Assembly (NCBI GenBank): GCA_023228825.1
Contig: JALOAL010000002.1
Coordinates: 62,001 to 126,000, forward strand
Source: Dehalococcoidia bacterium
Lineage (GTDB): Bacteria > Chloroflexota > Dehalococcoidia > UBA2979
Direction: 5' to 3'
DNA length: 64,000 nucleotides
This document shows, piece by piece, positions 34,980 to 43,377 of the stretch. The notes beneath the pieces are model-generated. The model saw nothing but the letters and a program-made list of their open reading frames with translations. It was not told where the DNA came from and did not search any database. The position numbers and the translations under genes are program-made. How positions within the stretch are numbered: the stretch's first letter is position 1; each line of letters begins with the position of its first letter.

Positions 34980-35177
34980 GTGGGCGACCTGGTGGCATCC
35001 TGGCGGAACCTCTCGCGGTTCTGGAAGACGTTCACGGTCACGTTCCCGGTGCTGCTGGTGCTGTTCACCGTCCTCTACGGCGCGATCGTGCCCGGGCTCA
35101 TCAGCGGGCTGATCTGGTCCGCGGCCATCGCCTCCATGGCGCGCATGCTGGACCGCATGCGCGAACGAGAGCCGTAG
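34980..35177 (+). CDS. Small membrane protein between recR and recO, unknown
   Basis: 65 residues with one to two hydrophobic stretches (FTVTFPVLLVLFTVLYGAIVPGLISGLIW) and a charged tail (RMLDRMREREP). GTG start at 34980, AAGGGGG 3-8 bases upstream. It ends 7 bp before recO, so it probably shares its message. No family recognised. Confidence 0.6.
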   Translation: MGDLVASWRNLSRFWKTFTVTFPVLLVLFTVLYGAIVPGLISGLIWSAAIASMARMLDRMREREP

Positions 35178-35184
35178 CGCACAG

Positions 35185-36030
35185 GTGGCCGGCCGTCCTC
35201 CCCGCGTCACCAAGACCGAGGCCATCGTCCTCCGATACCGACGCCTGGGAGACGCGGACCGCATCGTCACGCTGCTGACCCCGCATCGAGGCAAGGTGGA
35301 CGTGGTCGCCAAGGGCGTGCTGCGCGCGCGCAGCAAACTCGCGGGGCACCTCGAACCGGGGACGCGGCTGGAGGTGGTGCTGGCGCACGGCCGCTCCATG
35401 GACGTGGTGACGCAGGCGCAGAGCGTGGAGGCGTTCGCCACGTTGCGAGCCGACCTCGACCGGCTGAGCGCGGCCATGTACCTGCTGGAACTGGCGGACC
35501 GGCTGACTGTGGAGCACGCGGAGTCCGGGGCGGTCTACCGCCTGCTGCACGCCTCGCTCACCCGGCTGGCCAGGGGTGACGGGCAGCAGATCGTGACGCG
35601 CACGTACGAACTGGCGCTACTGGACGCCACGGGCTTCCGCCCGGAACTGGTGGTCTGCCTCCAGTGCGGGGAGGCCGTGGACGCCTCGCGCGCCTCGTGG
35701 TCGCCGCTGGAGGGCGGGATCTACTGCGCGGAGTGCGCGGGCCGCCGTCCGGGCGTCTCACCCATCGACGGGACGGTGCTCAAGGTCCTGCGCGCGTACC
35801 AGTCGCAGCCGTACGAGGAAGCCGGCCGCATCCGGCTCTCCGACGAACTGGCGGCACGCATCGAGAGCGTCATGCACACGCTGATGCACGCGGTGGCGGA
35901 GCGCGAGATCCGCAGCGCCTCCTTCGTCAGCGCCGCCCGCCGCGCCCGCGTGCGCGGCGAAGCCCACGAGGCCGAGGCCGAAGCCCGAGCCGTCGAGGCT
36001 GTCGAGGCTGTCGAGGCCGCCGAGGAGTAG
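35185..36030 (+). CDS. recO: DNA repair protein RecO
   Basis: Annealing/RecA-loading partner of RecR. 281 residues. N-terminal OB fold (TEAIVLRYRRLGDADRIVTLLTPHRGKVDVVAKGVLR), helical middle, zinc site CLQCGEAV...YCAEC (near residues 153 and 177). The C-terminal tail is a low-complexity run of VEAVEAVEAAEE, longer than in most relatives. GTG start 35185. Converges on the polyprenyl-synthase gene 33 bp away with no clear hairpin between. Confidence 0.92.
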   Translation: MAGRPPRVTKTEAIVLRYRRLGDADRIVTLLTPHRGKVDVVAKGVLRARSKLAGHLEPGTRLEVVLAHGRSMDVVTQAQSVEAFATLRADLDRLSAAMYLLELADRLTVEHAESGAVYRLLHASLTRLARGDGQQIVTRTYELALLDATGFRPELVVCLQCGEAVDASRASWSPLEGGIYCAECAGRRPGVSPIDGTVLKVLRAYQSQPYEEAGRIRLSDELAARIESVMHTLMHAVAEREIRSASFVSAARRARVRGEAHEAEAEARAVEAVEAVEAAEE

Positions 36031-36063
36031 AGGTGGCCCGGAACTCGCCGAACGTGGAGAACG

Positions 36064-37044
36064 CTAGTTCTGGCGCTCCAGGACGTAGTCCACCAGGCCA
36101 TCCAGCGTGTCGCGCACCTCGCCGCGTGGGAGGGGAGCCAGGGCTGCGCGGGCCTGCTCGCCGAACTGGCCCGCGGTGGCCATCGCCTGGTTGACCACGC
36201 CGGAGTCCAGGATCTCGCGGATGGCGCGGTCCAGGTTCGCCTTGCGACGCACGCCTTCGAAGGCCTTGCGGATGGGGTTGTCCTCGGAGCGTTGCTGCAT
36301 GTAGAGGATGGCCGGGAGGGTGAGGGTGCCGCCGTGCAGGTCGGAGCCCACGGGCTTGCCCATCACCTCCGGATCGCCGGTGAAGTCCAGGATGTCGTCC
36401 ACGATCTGGAAGGCGATGCCCAGGCGCAGCCCGTACAGCCGCATCGCCTCGGCGAGTTCGGGTGGAGCGCCCGCGGCCATGGCGCCGCCCTGCGCCGCGG
36501 TCCCGAAGAGCGAGGCGGTCTTGCCGGTGATGCGGTCCAGGTAGCGCGCGACGTCCTCGGAATACTCGAAGACGGTGATGTCCTGTGTGAGTTCGCCGCT
36601 GGCGAGCGTCATCAGGGTCTTGGCGAAGAGGCGCACCACCCGGGGGTTGTCCGTCTGGGCGATGAAGTCGGCGGCGTGGGCGAACATGTAGTCGCCCAGC
36701 ATCACGGAGGCGGCGTTCCCGAAGAGGGCGTTTGGCGTCTGCTGGCCTCGGCGCGACTCCGCCTCGTCGATCACGTCGTCGTGGACGAGCGTGGCGGTGT
36801 GCAGCAGTTCCACACTGGCGGCCAGCGGGACGAGTTTCTCCAGGTCGTAGTCGCCGAGGCGGCCCCCCGCGAGGGCGATCGCCGGCCGCATCAACTTGCC
36901 CGAGCCCGCCAGCGCCGCCTCCAGCATCTTGCGCAGGAAGGCGAACTCCGCCGCTTCCGCGATCGACTGGATCTTTGCGGAGACCTTCGGCAGGTCGTCC
37001 GCGACGGGGCCGTAGAGGCGCTGGAGTTCGCTGGAGGTCGTCAT
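36064..37044 (-). CDS. Polyprenyl (all-trans) diphosphate synthase
   Basis: Chain-elongating prenyltransferase, probably making a quinone side chain. 326 residues. First Asp-rich motif LVHDDVIDEAESRRG (near residue 97), second FQIVDDILDFTG (near 218), plus GSGKLMRP, GKTASLF and the GDYMFAHA helix. Product length cannot be fixed by eye; similarity to IspB/HepT-like long-chain enzymes is likely. ATG 37044 overlaps the tatD stop (ATGA), so the genes are coupled. The open frame extends upstream, but that part shadows tatD. Confidence 0.93.
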   Translation of the reverse strand: MTTSSELQRLYGPVADDLPKVSAKIQSIAEAAEFAFLRKMLEAALAGSGKLMRPAIALAGGRLGDYDLEKLVPLAASVELLHTATLVHDDVIDEAESRRGQQTPNALFGNAASVMLGDYMFAHAADFIAQTDNPRVVRLFAKTLMTLASGELTQDITVFEYSEDVARYLDRITGKTASLFGTAAQGGAMAAGAPPELAEAMRLYGLRLGIAFQIVDDILDFTGDPEVMGKPVGSDLHGGTLTLPAILYMQQRSEDNPIRKAFEGVRRKANLDRAIREILDSGVVNQAMATAGQFGEQARAALAPLPRGEVRDTLDGLVDYVLERQN

Positions 37045-37892
37045 GCGCCGTCTCCGCTGGCTAGCGTGAAGTCGAACAGCCGGGCGGCGTTCGCCGCGGT
37101 CTCTCGAGCCACCTCGTCCGCCTCGCAGCCTCGCAGCGAGGCGATGAAGCGCGCGGTAGCCGCCACGTATGCGGGTTCGTTTCGGCGGCCTCGCCACGGC
37201 ACCGGCGTCAGGTACGGGCAGTCCGTCTCCGTAAGCATACGGGCGAGCGGGACTGTCCGCGCGACCTGTTGCCCACGCTGGTTCGAGGGGTAGGTCACGG
37301 TCCCCGGCACCGAGATCAGAAAGCCGATGTCCAGGTATCGCTGCGCCAGGCCCACGTCCCCGGCGTAGCAGTGCATCATCCCGATCTCCCGGTCCGGGCC
37401 CAGGTAGCGCCCGACCCGCCCGGCCCACCGTTCGAGGATGGCGAAGCACTCCTCGTCGGCGTCGCGGCTGTGGATGACCACCGGCAGGTCGTGCTCGCGC
37501 GCGAGTCCAAGTTGCCATTCGAAGGCCGCCACCTGCGCCTCCGGCGGCGAGAGGTTGCGGTAGAAGTCCAGGCCGATCTCTCCCACGGCCACGAAGCCAC
37601 CGCCGGCGACCGCCGCCGCCAGCGCATCGCGTTGCTCGGGGAGCCGGGAGGCCTCGTGCGGGTGGAGGCCGGCTACGGCGTGGATACGTGGGTCGGCCTG
37701 GGCGAAGGCACGGCACTTGAGCGACGTGTCCACGTCCACGCCCACCTCCACGATGGCCACGAGGCCCGTGGCCCACGCGCGCTCCAGCACGGCCTCGCGT
37801 TCGTCCTCGATCTGGCGGTCCCACGTGTGGGCGTGCGCGTCCACCAGGCCGGGCAGCGGCTGCGGAGGGGGGGCGGTGCGCTTCTTGCTCAT
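37041..37892 (-). CDS. tatD: TatD-family metal-dependent DNase
   Basis: 283 residues. TIM-barrel amidohydrolase-like nuclease. Metal motifs: VDAHAHTW, GLHPHEASRL, VAVGEIGLDFYRN, VVIHSRDADEE, MMHCYAGD and TETDCPYLTP. Start MSKKRTAPPP at 37892 is the first good one after metG; 48 bp separate the two genes. It overlaps the prenyl synthase gene by 4 bp, giving a metG-tatD-prenyl synthase leftward unit. Confidence 0.94.
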   Translation of the reverse strand: MSKKRTAPPPQPLPGLVDAHAHTWDRQIEDEREAVLERAWATGLVAIVEVGVDVDTSLKCRAFAQADPRIHAVAGLHPHEASRLPEQRDALAAAVAGGGFVAVGEIGLDFYRNLSPPEAQVAAFEWQLGLAREHDLPVVIHSRDADEECFAILERWAGRVGRYLGPDREIGMMHCYAGDVGLAQRYLDIGFLISVPGTVTYPSNQRGQQVARTVPLARMLTETDCPYLTPVPWRGRRNEPAYVAATARFIASLRGCEADEVARETAANAARLFDFTLASGDGA

Positions 37893-37939
37893 CGCTCTCG
37901 GTCCATGCGGTGCGCGGGGGATGAAGGCTGGCCGGCTGG

Positions 37940-39643
37940 CTACCGGGTCAGCCGTGCCTCTTCCTCCTCGACGACGCTGTCGTCGAGTTTCTTGAAGAGC
38001 GGCGTGGGCTCCGGGAGTTCGGTGCCGGCAGCGACGGGGGTACGCCTCCACCCGGCCGCCTGCACCTCGCCCGGGTGGGCCAGCAGCGTCCAGACGCGCT
38101 GGGAGGTGAACGGCAGCACCGGGTTCAACAGCGACGCGAGGCCGCTGATCACGTTGAGCGCCACGAACAGCGTCTCCGCCGCATGGTCGCGGTTCTGCTT
38201 CACGTGCACCCAGGGCGCGCGGGCGTCCAGGTACTGATTCGCCGCCGTCGCCACCTCCATGGCGAGGCCGAGCGCGCGGCGCAGGTGCACGGCCTCCATG
38301 GCCTCTCCCACAGACGCGAACGCCTGGTCCACGCGCTCCAGGAGGGCCGTGGACTCCGGCGAGAGGGTGGAGGGCGCCTGGGGCACGCGGGCCTCGAAGT
38401 TGCGGCGGGTGATGGTGAGCACGCGGTTCACCAGGTTGCCCCAGCGGGCCACGAGTTCATCGTTGTTGCGACGCACGAACTCCGCCCACGTGAAGTCGGA
38501 GTCGCTGGTCTCCGGCGCGGCGGCGGCCAGGTAGTAGCGGAAGGGGTCCGGGTCAAAGCGCTCCAGCGCGTCCGGGGCCCACACCACGCCGCCTCGGCTC
38601 TTGGAGGCCTTGGCGCCGGACATGGTCAGGTACTGGTTGGCGGGCACGTCGTACGGCAGGTTCAGGTCGCCGTAGGCCAGCAGGATGGAGGGCCAGATGA
38701 TGGTGTGGAAGGGGATGTTGTCCTTGCCCTGGAAGTAGACGGACTTCGCGTCCTCCGCCTGCCACCAGAGGCGCCAGTCCTCCGGGTCGCCGTTGGGGTT
38801 CAGGGGGCTCGCGGCCCACTCCTTGCTGGCGGACAGATAGCCGATGACGGCCTCGAACCACACGTAGATGCGTTTCGACTCGTAGCCCTCGAGGGGGATG
38901 GGGACGCCCCAGGTGAGGTCGCGTGTGATGGCGCGGTCGGGCAGGCCCTCGCGCAGCATGCCCAGCGTGAAGTTGCGGACGTGGGGGCGCCAGTAGGTCT
39001 TGGGCTCCACCCATGCGCGCAACTGCTCGGTGAACGCGGACAAACGCAACATAAAGTGCGAGGTCACCCGACGCTCGGGCGTGGCGTCCGAGAGGCGGGA
39101 GCGCGGGTTGATCAGGTCCACGGCGTCCAGCGTGGCGCCGCAACTGTCGCACTGGTCGCCACGCGCGCTCTCGAAGCCGCAGCGAGGACAGGTGCCCTCC
39201 ACGTAGCGGTCGGGGAGGAAGCGGCTCACCTTCGGGTCGTACAGGAGTTCCTGCTCGGCCTCGTACAGGTGGCCGCCCTCGAGCAGGCGCAGGAAGATGT
39301 CCTGGGTGACGCGCGCGTGGTTCTCGGTGTTGGTGGAGGTAAAGAGGTCGAACGAGATGCCATAGCCCTCGAACGTATCGAGGAAGGACTGGTGGTAGCG
39401 CTCGAAGATCGCTTCCGGGGTGGTGCCTTCCTCCTCGGCGCGCACGGTGACGGGCGTGCCGTGGGAGTCTGAGCCGGAGACCATGAGCACGCGGTTGCCC
39501 CGCATGCGGTGGTACCGCGCGTAGATGTCCGCCGGCAGGTAGGAGCCCGCGAGGTGGCCCATGTGCAGGTGGTTGTTCGCGTAGGGCCACGCGACGGCGA
39601 CGAGGATGGTCTCGGGTGGGGGAGAGTGTGTGTCCTGGGGCAT
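37940..39643 (-). CDS. metG: Methionyl-tRNA synthetase
   Basis: 567 residues, no C-terminal tRNA-binding extension. HIGH-type motif HMGHLAGSYL, zinc knuckle CPRC...CDSC (about residues 152 and 166), and the flexible loop KASKSRG in place of KMSKS. The anticodon-binding helices contain RWGNLVNRVL. Charges both initiator and elongator tRNA-Met. First gene of the leftward unit with tatD; divergent from guaB3, with about 310 bp between. Confidence 0.96.
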   Translation of the reverse strand: MPQDTHSPPPETILVAVAWPYANNHLHMGHLAGSYLPADIYARYHRMRGNRVLMVSGSDSHGTPVTVRAEEEGTTPEAIFERYHQSFLDTFEGYGISFDLFTSTNTENHARVTQDIFLRLLEGGHLYEAEQELLYDPKVSRFLPDRYVEGTCPRCGFESARGDQCDSCGATLDAVDLINPRSRLSDATPERRVTSHFMLRLSAFTEQLRAWVEPKTYWRPHVRNFTLGMLREGLPDRAITRDLTWGVPIPLEGYESKRIYVWFEAVIGYLSASKEWAASPLNPNGDPEDWRLWWQAEDAKSVYFQGKDNIPFHTIIWPSILLAYGDLNLPYDVPANQYLTMSGAKASKSRGGVVWAPDALERFDPDPFRYYLAAAAPETSDSDFTWAEFVRRNNDELVARWGNLVNRVLTITRRNFEARVPQAPSTLSPESTALLERVDQAFASVGEAMEAVHLRRALGLAMEVATAANQYLDARAPWVHVKQNRDHAAETLFVALNVISGLASLLNPVLPFTSQRVWTLLAHPGEVQAAGWRRTPVAAGTELPEPTPLFKKLDDSVVEEEEARLTR

Positions 39644-39759
39644 CAGAGGCGGAATCGTAGCACGCGGCCCTCTCAGGCTCTCGCGCGCCCTCGGTAGGAG
39701 GCTCGTGCGAGGCGTGTGAGGGCGGGCGCGGTTTCGTGAGCGCGCCTTAGCAGTTCATG

Positions 39760-39789
39760 TTGACCCTCGTGGACGTGGAGGCATATCCT
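39760..39789 (+). promoter_or_regulatory. Promoter of guaB3
   Basis: TTGACC (39760-39765), 18 bp, TATCCT (39784-39789). Transcription would start near 39796, about 155 bases before the coding start. Confidence 0.55.
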
Positions 39790-39855
39790 GATTGGAAATC
39801 CCCGACAGAAGGTCATCCAGGCAAGACCATGCGTCGCGTAGCGATTTGTCCGTCC

Positions 39856-39914
39856 GCCCCGTCCATGCCGGGGCAGCGTGCGTCCAAGACCAACCCCCTC
39901 AACTGAGGGGGTTG
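39856..39914 (+). promoter_or_regulatory. Structured leader of guaB3
   Basis: Two stem-loops: GCCCC/GGGGC (39856-39874), then a perfect 10-bp stem CAACCCCCTC/GAGGGGGTTG with AACT loop (39891-39914), followed by CGCGTTTCT. The G run of the first could pair with the C run of the second, so alternative folds are possible. Not a recognised riboswitch class. Confidence 0.45.
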
Positions 39915-39951
39915 CGCGTTTCTGAGATCAGAAGATGGGTGGGGTGCAATT

Positions 39952-41145
39952 TTGGTTACCAGCGAGCGGACCAGCACTGAACTTGCAGCCACGTCCGTCA
40001 AGCCAAAGGTGTTGGATCACGCCTACGGCTATGACGACGTCGCCATTGTGCCGGGGGCGGTGACGACCAACCCGGAACTGGTGGAGCCCACCTTCACCCT
40101 GGGCGAGCAGACCTTCGCCATTCCGATCCTGGCCTCCGCCATGGACGGCGTGGTTGACCCCGACTTCGCGGTGCGCATCTCCAAGATGGGCGGCCTGGGC
40201 GTCCTGAACTTGGACGGCCTGTGGGCCAAGTACGAGGACGCGGACGCGGTCCTGCAGGAGATCGCCTCCGCCGACCTGGAAGAGTCCACGCGCATCATCC
40301 AGCGCGTCTACCAGGAGCCCAGCAAAGAGCACCTGATCGCCGAGCGCATCGAGTGGATCAAGGCGCAGGGCGGCACGGCCATCGTCTCCGTGAACCCGCA
40401 GAACACGAAGCGGTTCGCGCCCATTACCAAGGAGGCCGGGGTGGACTTCCTGGTGGTGGCGGCCACGGTCACCACCGCCCGCCACGTCTCGCGCTCGCTG
40501 AAGGGCCTGCAACTGGACGAACTGGTCCAGCAGATGGCCGGCGTGCCGATCCTGGTGGGCAACACGGTGGACTTCACCGCCACGCTGGAACTGATGGAGA
40601 CCGGCATCCACGGTGTGCTGGTGGGCGTGGGGCCGGGTGCGGCCTGCACCTCGCGCGAGGTGCTCGGCATCGGCATGCCGCAGGTGTCGGCGACCATCGA
40701 GACGGCGTACGCGCGGGACGTCTACTTCGAGCGCACCGGCCGCTACGTGCCGATCATCACGGACGGCGGCATCCGTACGGGCGGTGACGTCTCCAAGTCC
40801 ATCTGCGCCGGGGCGGACGCGGTCATGATCGGCTCTCCCTTCGCCGCGACCGAGGGCGCACCGGGGCGCGGCTTCCACTGGGGCATGGCCACCCCGCACG
40901 CGGAACTGCCTCGAGGCGTGCGCGTGCACGTGGGCCAGAAGCACAGCCTGGAGACGCTGCTCTTCGGCCCGACCTCCAAGACCGACGGTACGGAGAACCT
41001 GGTGGGCGCGCTGCGCACCTCCATGGCCACCTGCGGCGCGCAGAGCGTCAAGGAGTTCCACGCCACCCGCATGATCATTGCCCCGTCCATCAAGACGGAG
41101 GGCAAGATCTACCAGATGGCCCAGACCCGCCCTGCCGGCATCTAG
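39952..41145 (+). CDS. guaB3: GuaB3-family IMP dehydrogenase-related protein
   Basis: 397-residue (beta/alpha)8 protein without CBS domains, matching the IMP dehydrogenase-related GuaB3 group found in actinobacteria, cyanobacteria and Chloroflexota. Catalytic-loop Cys232 in VGPGAACTSREVLGIGMPQ, phosphate loop IITDGGIRTGGDVSKSICAGADAVMIGS. YGYDDVAIVPGAV is the N-terminal signature. In some bacteria GuaB3 acts as a GMP reductase; its activity here is not established. TTG start 39952 with a GGGTGGGG site upstream. Confidence 0.92.
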   Translation: MVTSERTSTELAATSVKPKVLDHAYGYDDVAIVPGAVTTNPELVEPTFTLGEQTFAIPILASAMDGVVDPDFAVRISKMGGLGVLNLDGLWAKYEDADAVLQEIASADLEESTRIIQRVYQEPSKEHLIAERIEWIKAQGGTAIVSVNPQNTKRFAPITKEAGVDFLVVAATVTTARHVSRSLKGLQLDELVQQMAGVPILVGNTVDFTATLELMETGIHGVLVGVGPGAACTSREVLGIGMPQVSATIETAYARDVYFERTGRYVPIITDGGIRTGGDVSKSICAGADAVMIGSPFAATEGAPGRGFHWGMATPHAELPRGVRVHVGQKHSLETLLFGPTSKTDGTENLVGALRTSMATCGAQSVKEFHATRMIIAPSIKTEGKIYQMAQTRPAGI

Positions 41146-41168
41146 GACGCTCGCCCTGCACCTCACAC

Positions 41169-41194
41169 GGACGGCGCCCGAGGGGGCGCCGTCC
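41169..41194 (+). terminator. Terminator hairpin after guaB3
   Basis: 11-bp perfect stem (GGACGGCGCCC / GGGCGCCGTCC), loop GAGG, followed by TGTT. 24 bases after the stop codon. Confidence 0.7.
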
Positions 41195-41319
41195 TGTTGC
41201 CCGGTGGCGTCGGGCGCCGCACAACCTCGTGCACCCGGCCTCAACGAGGGGTAGCCACGTCTCCTTCGCTACGGGGTAGCCTCACCGCATCGGTTGTGAG
41301 AGGTGTGAAGGAGGCCGAG

Positions 41320-41613
41320 ATGAGCAGCATCCTGCAGTCCACCGACCATGGCCCGGCACGCATGACGTGGGTCTACCGCAACCAGGGCAAGGTCGCTCTC
41401 GCGGTGGGGCGGCTGTACGCGATGCAGTCCGGGGCCAGCCGGAGCGGCGTCCTCCACCGCCTGCTGCCGTTCCGGTACCTGCCGGAGGGCCGCTACGACC
41501 TCACGTTCGCCCGCTACGGGGTGGCCTGGCCCGTCACTCTGCGTCGTGACCCTGACGCCGACAGGTACGGGGACCGCCGGCTCATGATCGCGGAAGGTCG
41601 CGTCCCCCTCTAG
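41320..41613 (+). CDS. Hypothetical protein
   Basis: 97 residues, soluble and basic (many Arg). It contains MTWVYRNQGKVALAVGRLYAM and a Tyr/Arg-rich centre (LPFRYLPEGRYDLTFARYGVAW). AAGGAGG stands 6 bases before the ATG, so translation is likely. No family recognised. Followed after 74 bp, across a 14-bp tandem repeat, by another unknown gene. Confidence 0.65.
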   Translation: MSSILQSTDHGPARMTWVYRNQGKVALAVGRLYAMQSGASRSGVLHRLLPFRYLPEGRYDLTFARYGVAWPVTLRRDPDADRYGDRRLMIAEGRVPL

Positions 41614-41645
41614 CGTGAGGGCTGTAGCGTGAGGGCTGTAGCGTG
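41611..41645 (+). repeat. 14-bp tandem repeat between two unknown genes
   Basis: TAGCGTGAGGGCTG occurs twice in a row (41611-41624, 41625-41638) with a third partial copy TAGCGTG. The first copy begins with the TAG stop of the gene before it. Confidence 0.8.
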
Positions 41646-41687
41646 GAGGTGACCCGCCAGCAACGGGCTCAGCAGGAAGGGCACGCC

Positions 41688-42461
41688 ATGACCACCGGAT
41701 CCGGCCACCCCGACGTCTTCGACCAGATCGTGCTGGTGGCGGATCAGCGCCTGGGCACGGACGCGACGGAAGACATTTTTCGCGCCGCGGTGATCTCTGG
41801 CGCCGCCTGCGCGCGCTCACTGGTGGAGCGCGTCGCGCCGTTCCAGGAGGTCTGGAAGGACGCGGACGCCTCCGGCGGCGAGGAAGTGAAGATCGGGGCG
41901 GCGCTGCTGACCGAGTTCTGGTCCGGCGTGATCGCTGCGCGCATGCTCGGCAAGGTGGATGATCGTGACGAGGTGCTGGCCGCTATTTCCGAGCGCTTCG
42001 CCGGGGGCGTCTTCGGCTCATCCACGAGCGCGCTGGAGTGGTCCCTCCACACGTTCGAGGACCAACTGGCGCTGGGTGGCGAGGTGAACACCGTGGACGG
42101 CAGCGTCACGGCCAGCCCGATGACGTGGCACTACCTCTACTGGCGCTCCCGCGACCTGCTGGTGGGCGACCTGCCGCTGCAGGGCCGCTTCCACCCTGCA
42201 CCTGACCTGGAGACGTGGCGCGCGGACCGGCGCAACGCTGAACTCGACCCGCCGATGGACATTGAGGGCCCAACGATGATGCGCGAGATACTGCTGTGGG
42301 GCCTGGACGCCGCCTCGCAGCACTTTGCCGCGCTCCGCCAGGCCGCCGAGCAGCACGAAGCCGAGATCGTCGGGGGCGCCAACAGCGCTGGTCCCGGCGA
42401 CATCGGCTACGGCTCCGTGGACGCCCACGACCGCGACATGGCGGACGGGCAGATCGGCTGA
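41688..42461 (+). CDS. Hypothetical protein
   Basis: 257 residues, acidic, no membrane span. Helical by appearance (VFDQIVLVADQRL, ALLTEFWSGVIAARMLGKVDDRDEVLAAISERF, MMREILLWGLDAASQHFAALRQAAEQHEAEIV), with Trp-rich middle (MTWHYLYWRSRDLL). The start at 41688 is chosen for AGGAAGGG 7 bases upstream; a GTG at 41643 is possible. Converges on prmC 25 bp away. No family recognised. Confidence 0.65.
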   Translation: MTTGSGHPDVFDQIVLVADQRLGTDATEDIFRAAVISGAACARSLVERVAPFQEVWKDADASGGEEVKIGAALLTEFWSGVIAARMLGKVDDRDEVLAAISERFAGGVFGSSTSALEWSLHTFEDQLALGGEVNTVDGSVTASPMTWHYLYWRSRDLLVGDLPLQGRFHPAPDLETWRADRRNAELDPPMDIEGPTMMREILLWGLDAASQHFAALRQAAEQHEAEIVGGANSAGPGDIGYGSVDAHDRDMADGQIG

Positions 42462-42486
42462 CCCGAGGGGGCCAACGGCGACTGCC

Positions 42487-43377
42487 CTAGAACCCCGTGC
42501 GCACCTCCAGGCAGCGGCGGATGCCGCGCAGGTCGCGGTGCTGCTCGGTCTTCGTGACGGGGCGCCCGGCGTCCGTGAGGGCGGTGACCACCAGGTCTTC
42601 CACCCACGCCATCTGTCCCGCGCCCACCTCCAGGATGACGGCGGCGTGCTCGGACAGGTGCGCGTCCATCTGGTCGCATAGCCGCTCGATGATCTCGATG
42701 CCGGTCGTGCCGCCCTCCACGGCGATGCGTGGCTCGCGGTCACGGATCTGGGGCGGCAGGCCCTCGTAGTCCAGCGTGGGGACGTAGGGCAGGTTGGCGC
42801 ACAACACGTCGATCGGCTCGTCGATGGCTTCGAGGAGGTCGCCGGTCTGGAGCACCACGCGGTCTTCCAGGCCGAAGCGGCGCATGTTCTTGCCCGCCCA
42901 CTGGAGGGCCTCGGAGGACACGTCCGTGCACCAGACCTTCGTGTTGGGGGCGTGGGCCGCGATCGAGAGGCCGATGGCGCCCGAGCCGGTGCCGATGTCC
43001 GCCACGCGCACCAGGCGCTGCGCCTGCGGGTGCTCGCGGACCGCCGCCAGGGCCGCCTCCACGGACTCCTCGGTCTCCGGCCGCGGCACGAGGCAGCCCG
43101 GGCCCACGAGGAACGTGCGTCCGTAGAACTCTCGGCGGCCCAGGATGTACGCCAGCGGCTCGTGGTCCGCGCGGCGCTCCAGGAGCGCGCGGAAGGCCTC
43201 CAGGTGGGCGGGGGCTGGCGCGTCGGCGCCGGCGGCGATGACCTGCGCGCGGTCCAGGCCACTGGCCTTCCCGTACAGCAGTTCCGCCTGCAGACGGCCG
43301 TCGTCCGCGTCCTCCGCAGCGTGGCCGGCGATGAGCATGCTGGCCGCATCCTGGAGCACCGTGCGCAGGTCGCTCAT
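42487..43377 (-). CDS. prmC: Release-factor glutamine methyltransferase PrmC
   Basis: N5-methylates the glutamine of the GGQ motif in release factors, using SAM. 296 residues. Motifs: EPLAYILGRREFYG, VPRPETEE, SAM loop VADIGTGSGAIGLSIA and catalytic ANLPYVP. In most relatives the last is NPPY; the Leu is a conservative-looking change within this family. It overlaps the methyltransferase gene upstream by 4 bp, in the same unit as prfA, its substrate. Confidence 0.94.
   Translation of the reverse strand: MSDLRTVLQDAASMLIAGHAAEDADDGRLQAELLYGKASGLDRAQVIAAGADAPAPAHLEAFRALLERRADHEPLAYILGRREFYGRTFLVGPGCLVPRPETEESVEAALAAVREHPQAQRLVRVADIGTGSGAIGLSIAAHAPNTKVWCTDVSSEALQWAGKNMRRFGLEDRVVLQTGDLLEAIDEPIDVLCANLPYVPTLDYEGLPPQIRDREPRIAVEGGTTGIEIIERLCDQMDAHLSEHAAVILEVGAGQMAWVEDLVVTALTDAGRPVTKTEQHRDLRGIRRCLEVRTGF

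Larger units (their letters stand above)
39644..39951. other. 308-bp divergent region: guaB3 promoter and leader
   Basis: No gene. It contains a plus-strand promoter (39760-39789), a leader of about 155 bases with two hairpins (39856-39874 and 39891-39914), and presumably the metG promoter nearer 39650-39720. Confidence 0.55.

Noticed and set aside
33348..35477. 709-codon minus-strand open frame opposite dnaX and recR
   Set aside because: Shadow of coding genes, low-complexity composition.
37045..37824. N-terminal extension of the polyprenyl synthase frame
   Set aside because: Overlaps tatD in another frame; the real start is the ATGA overlap at 37044.
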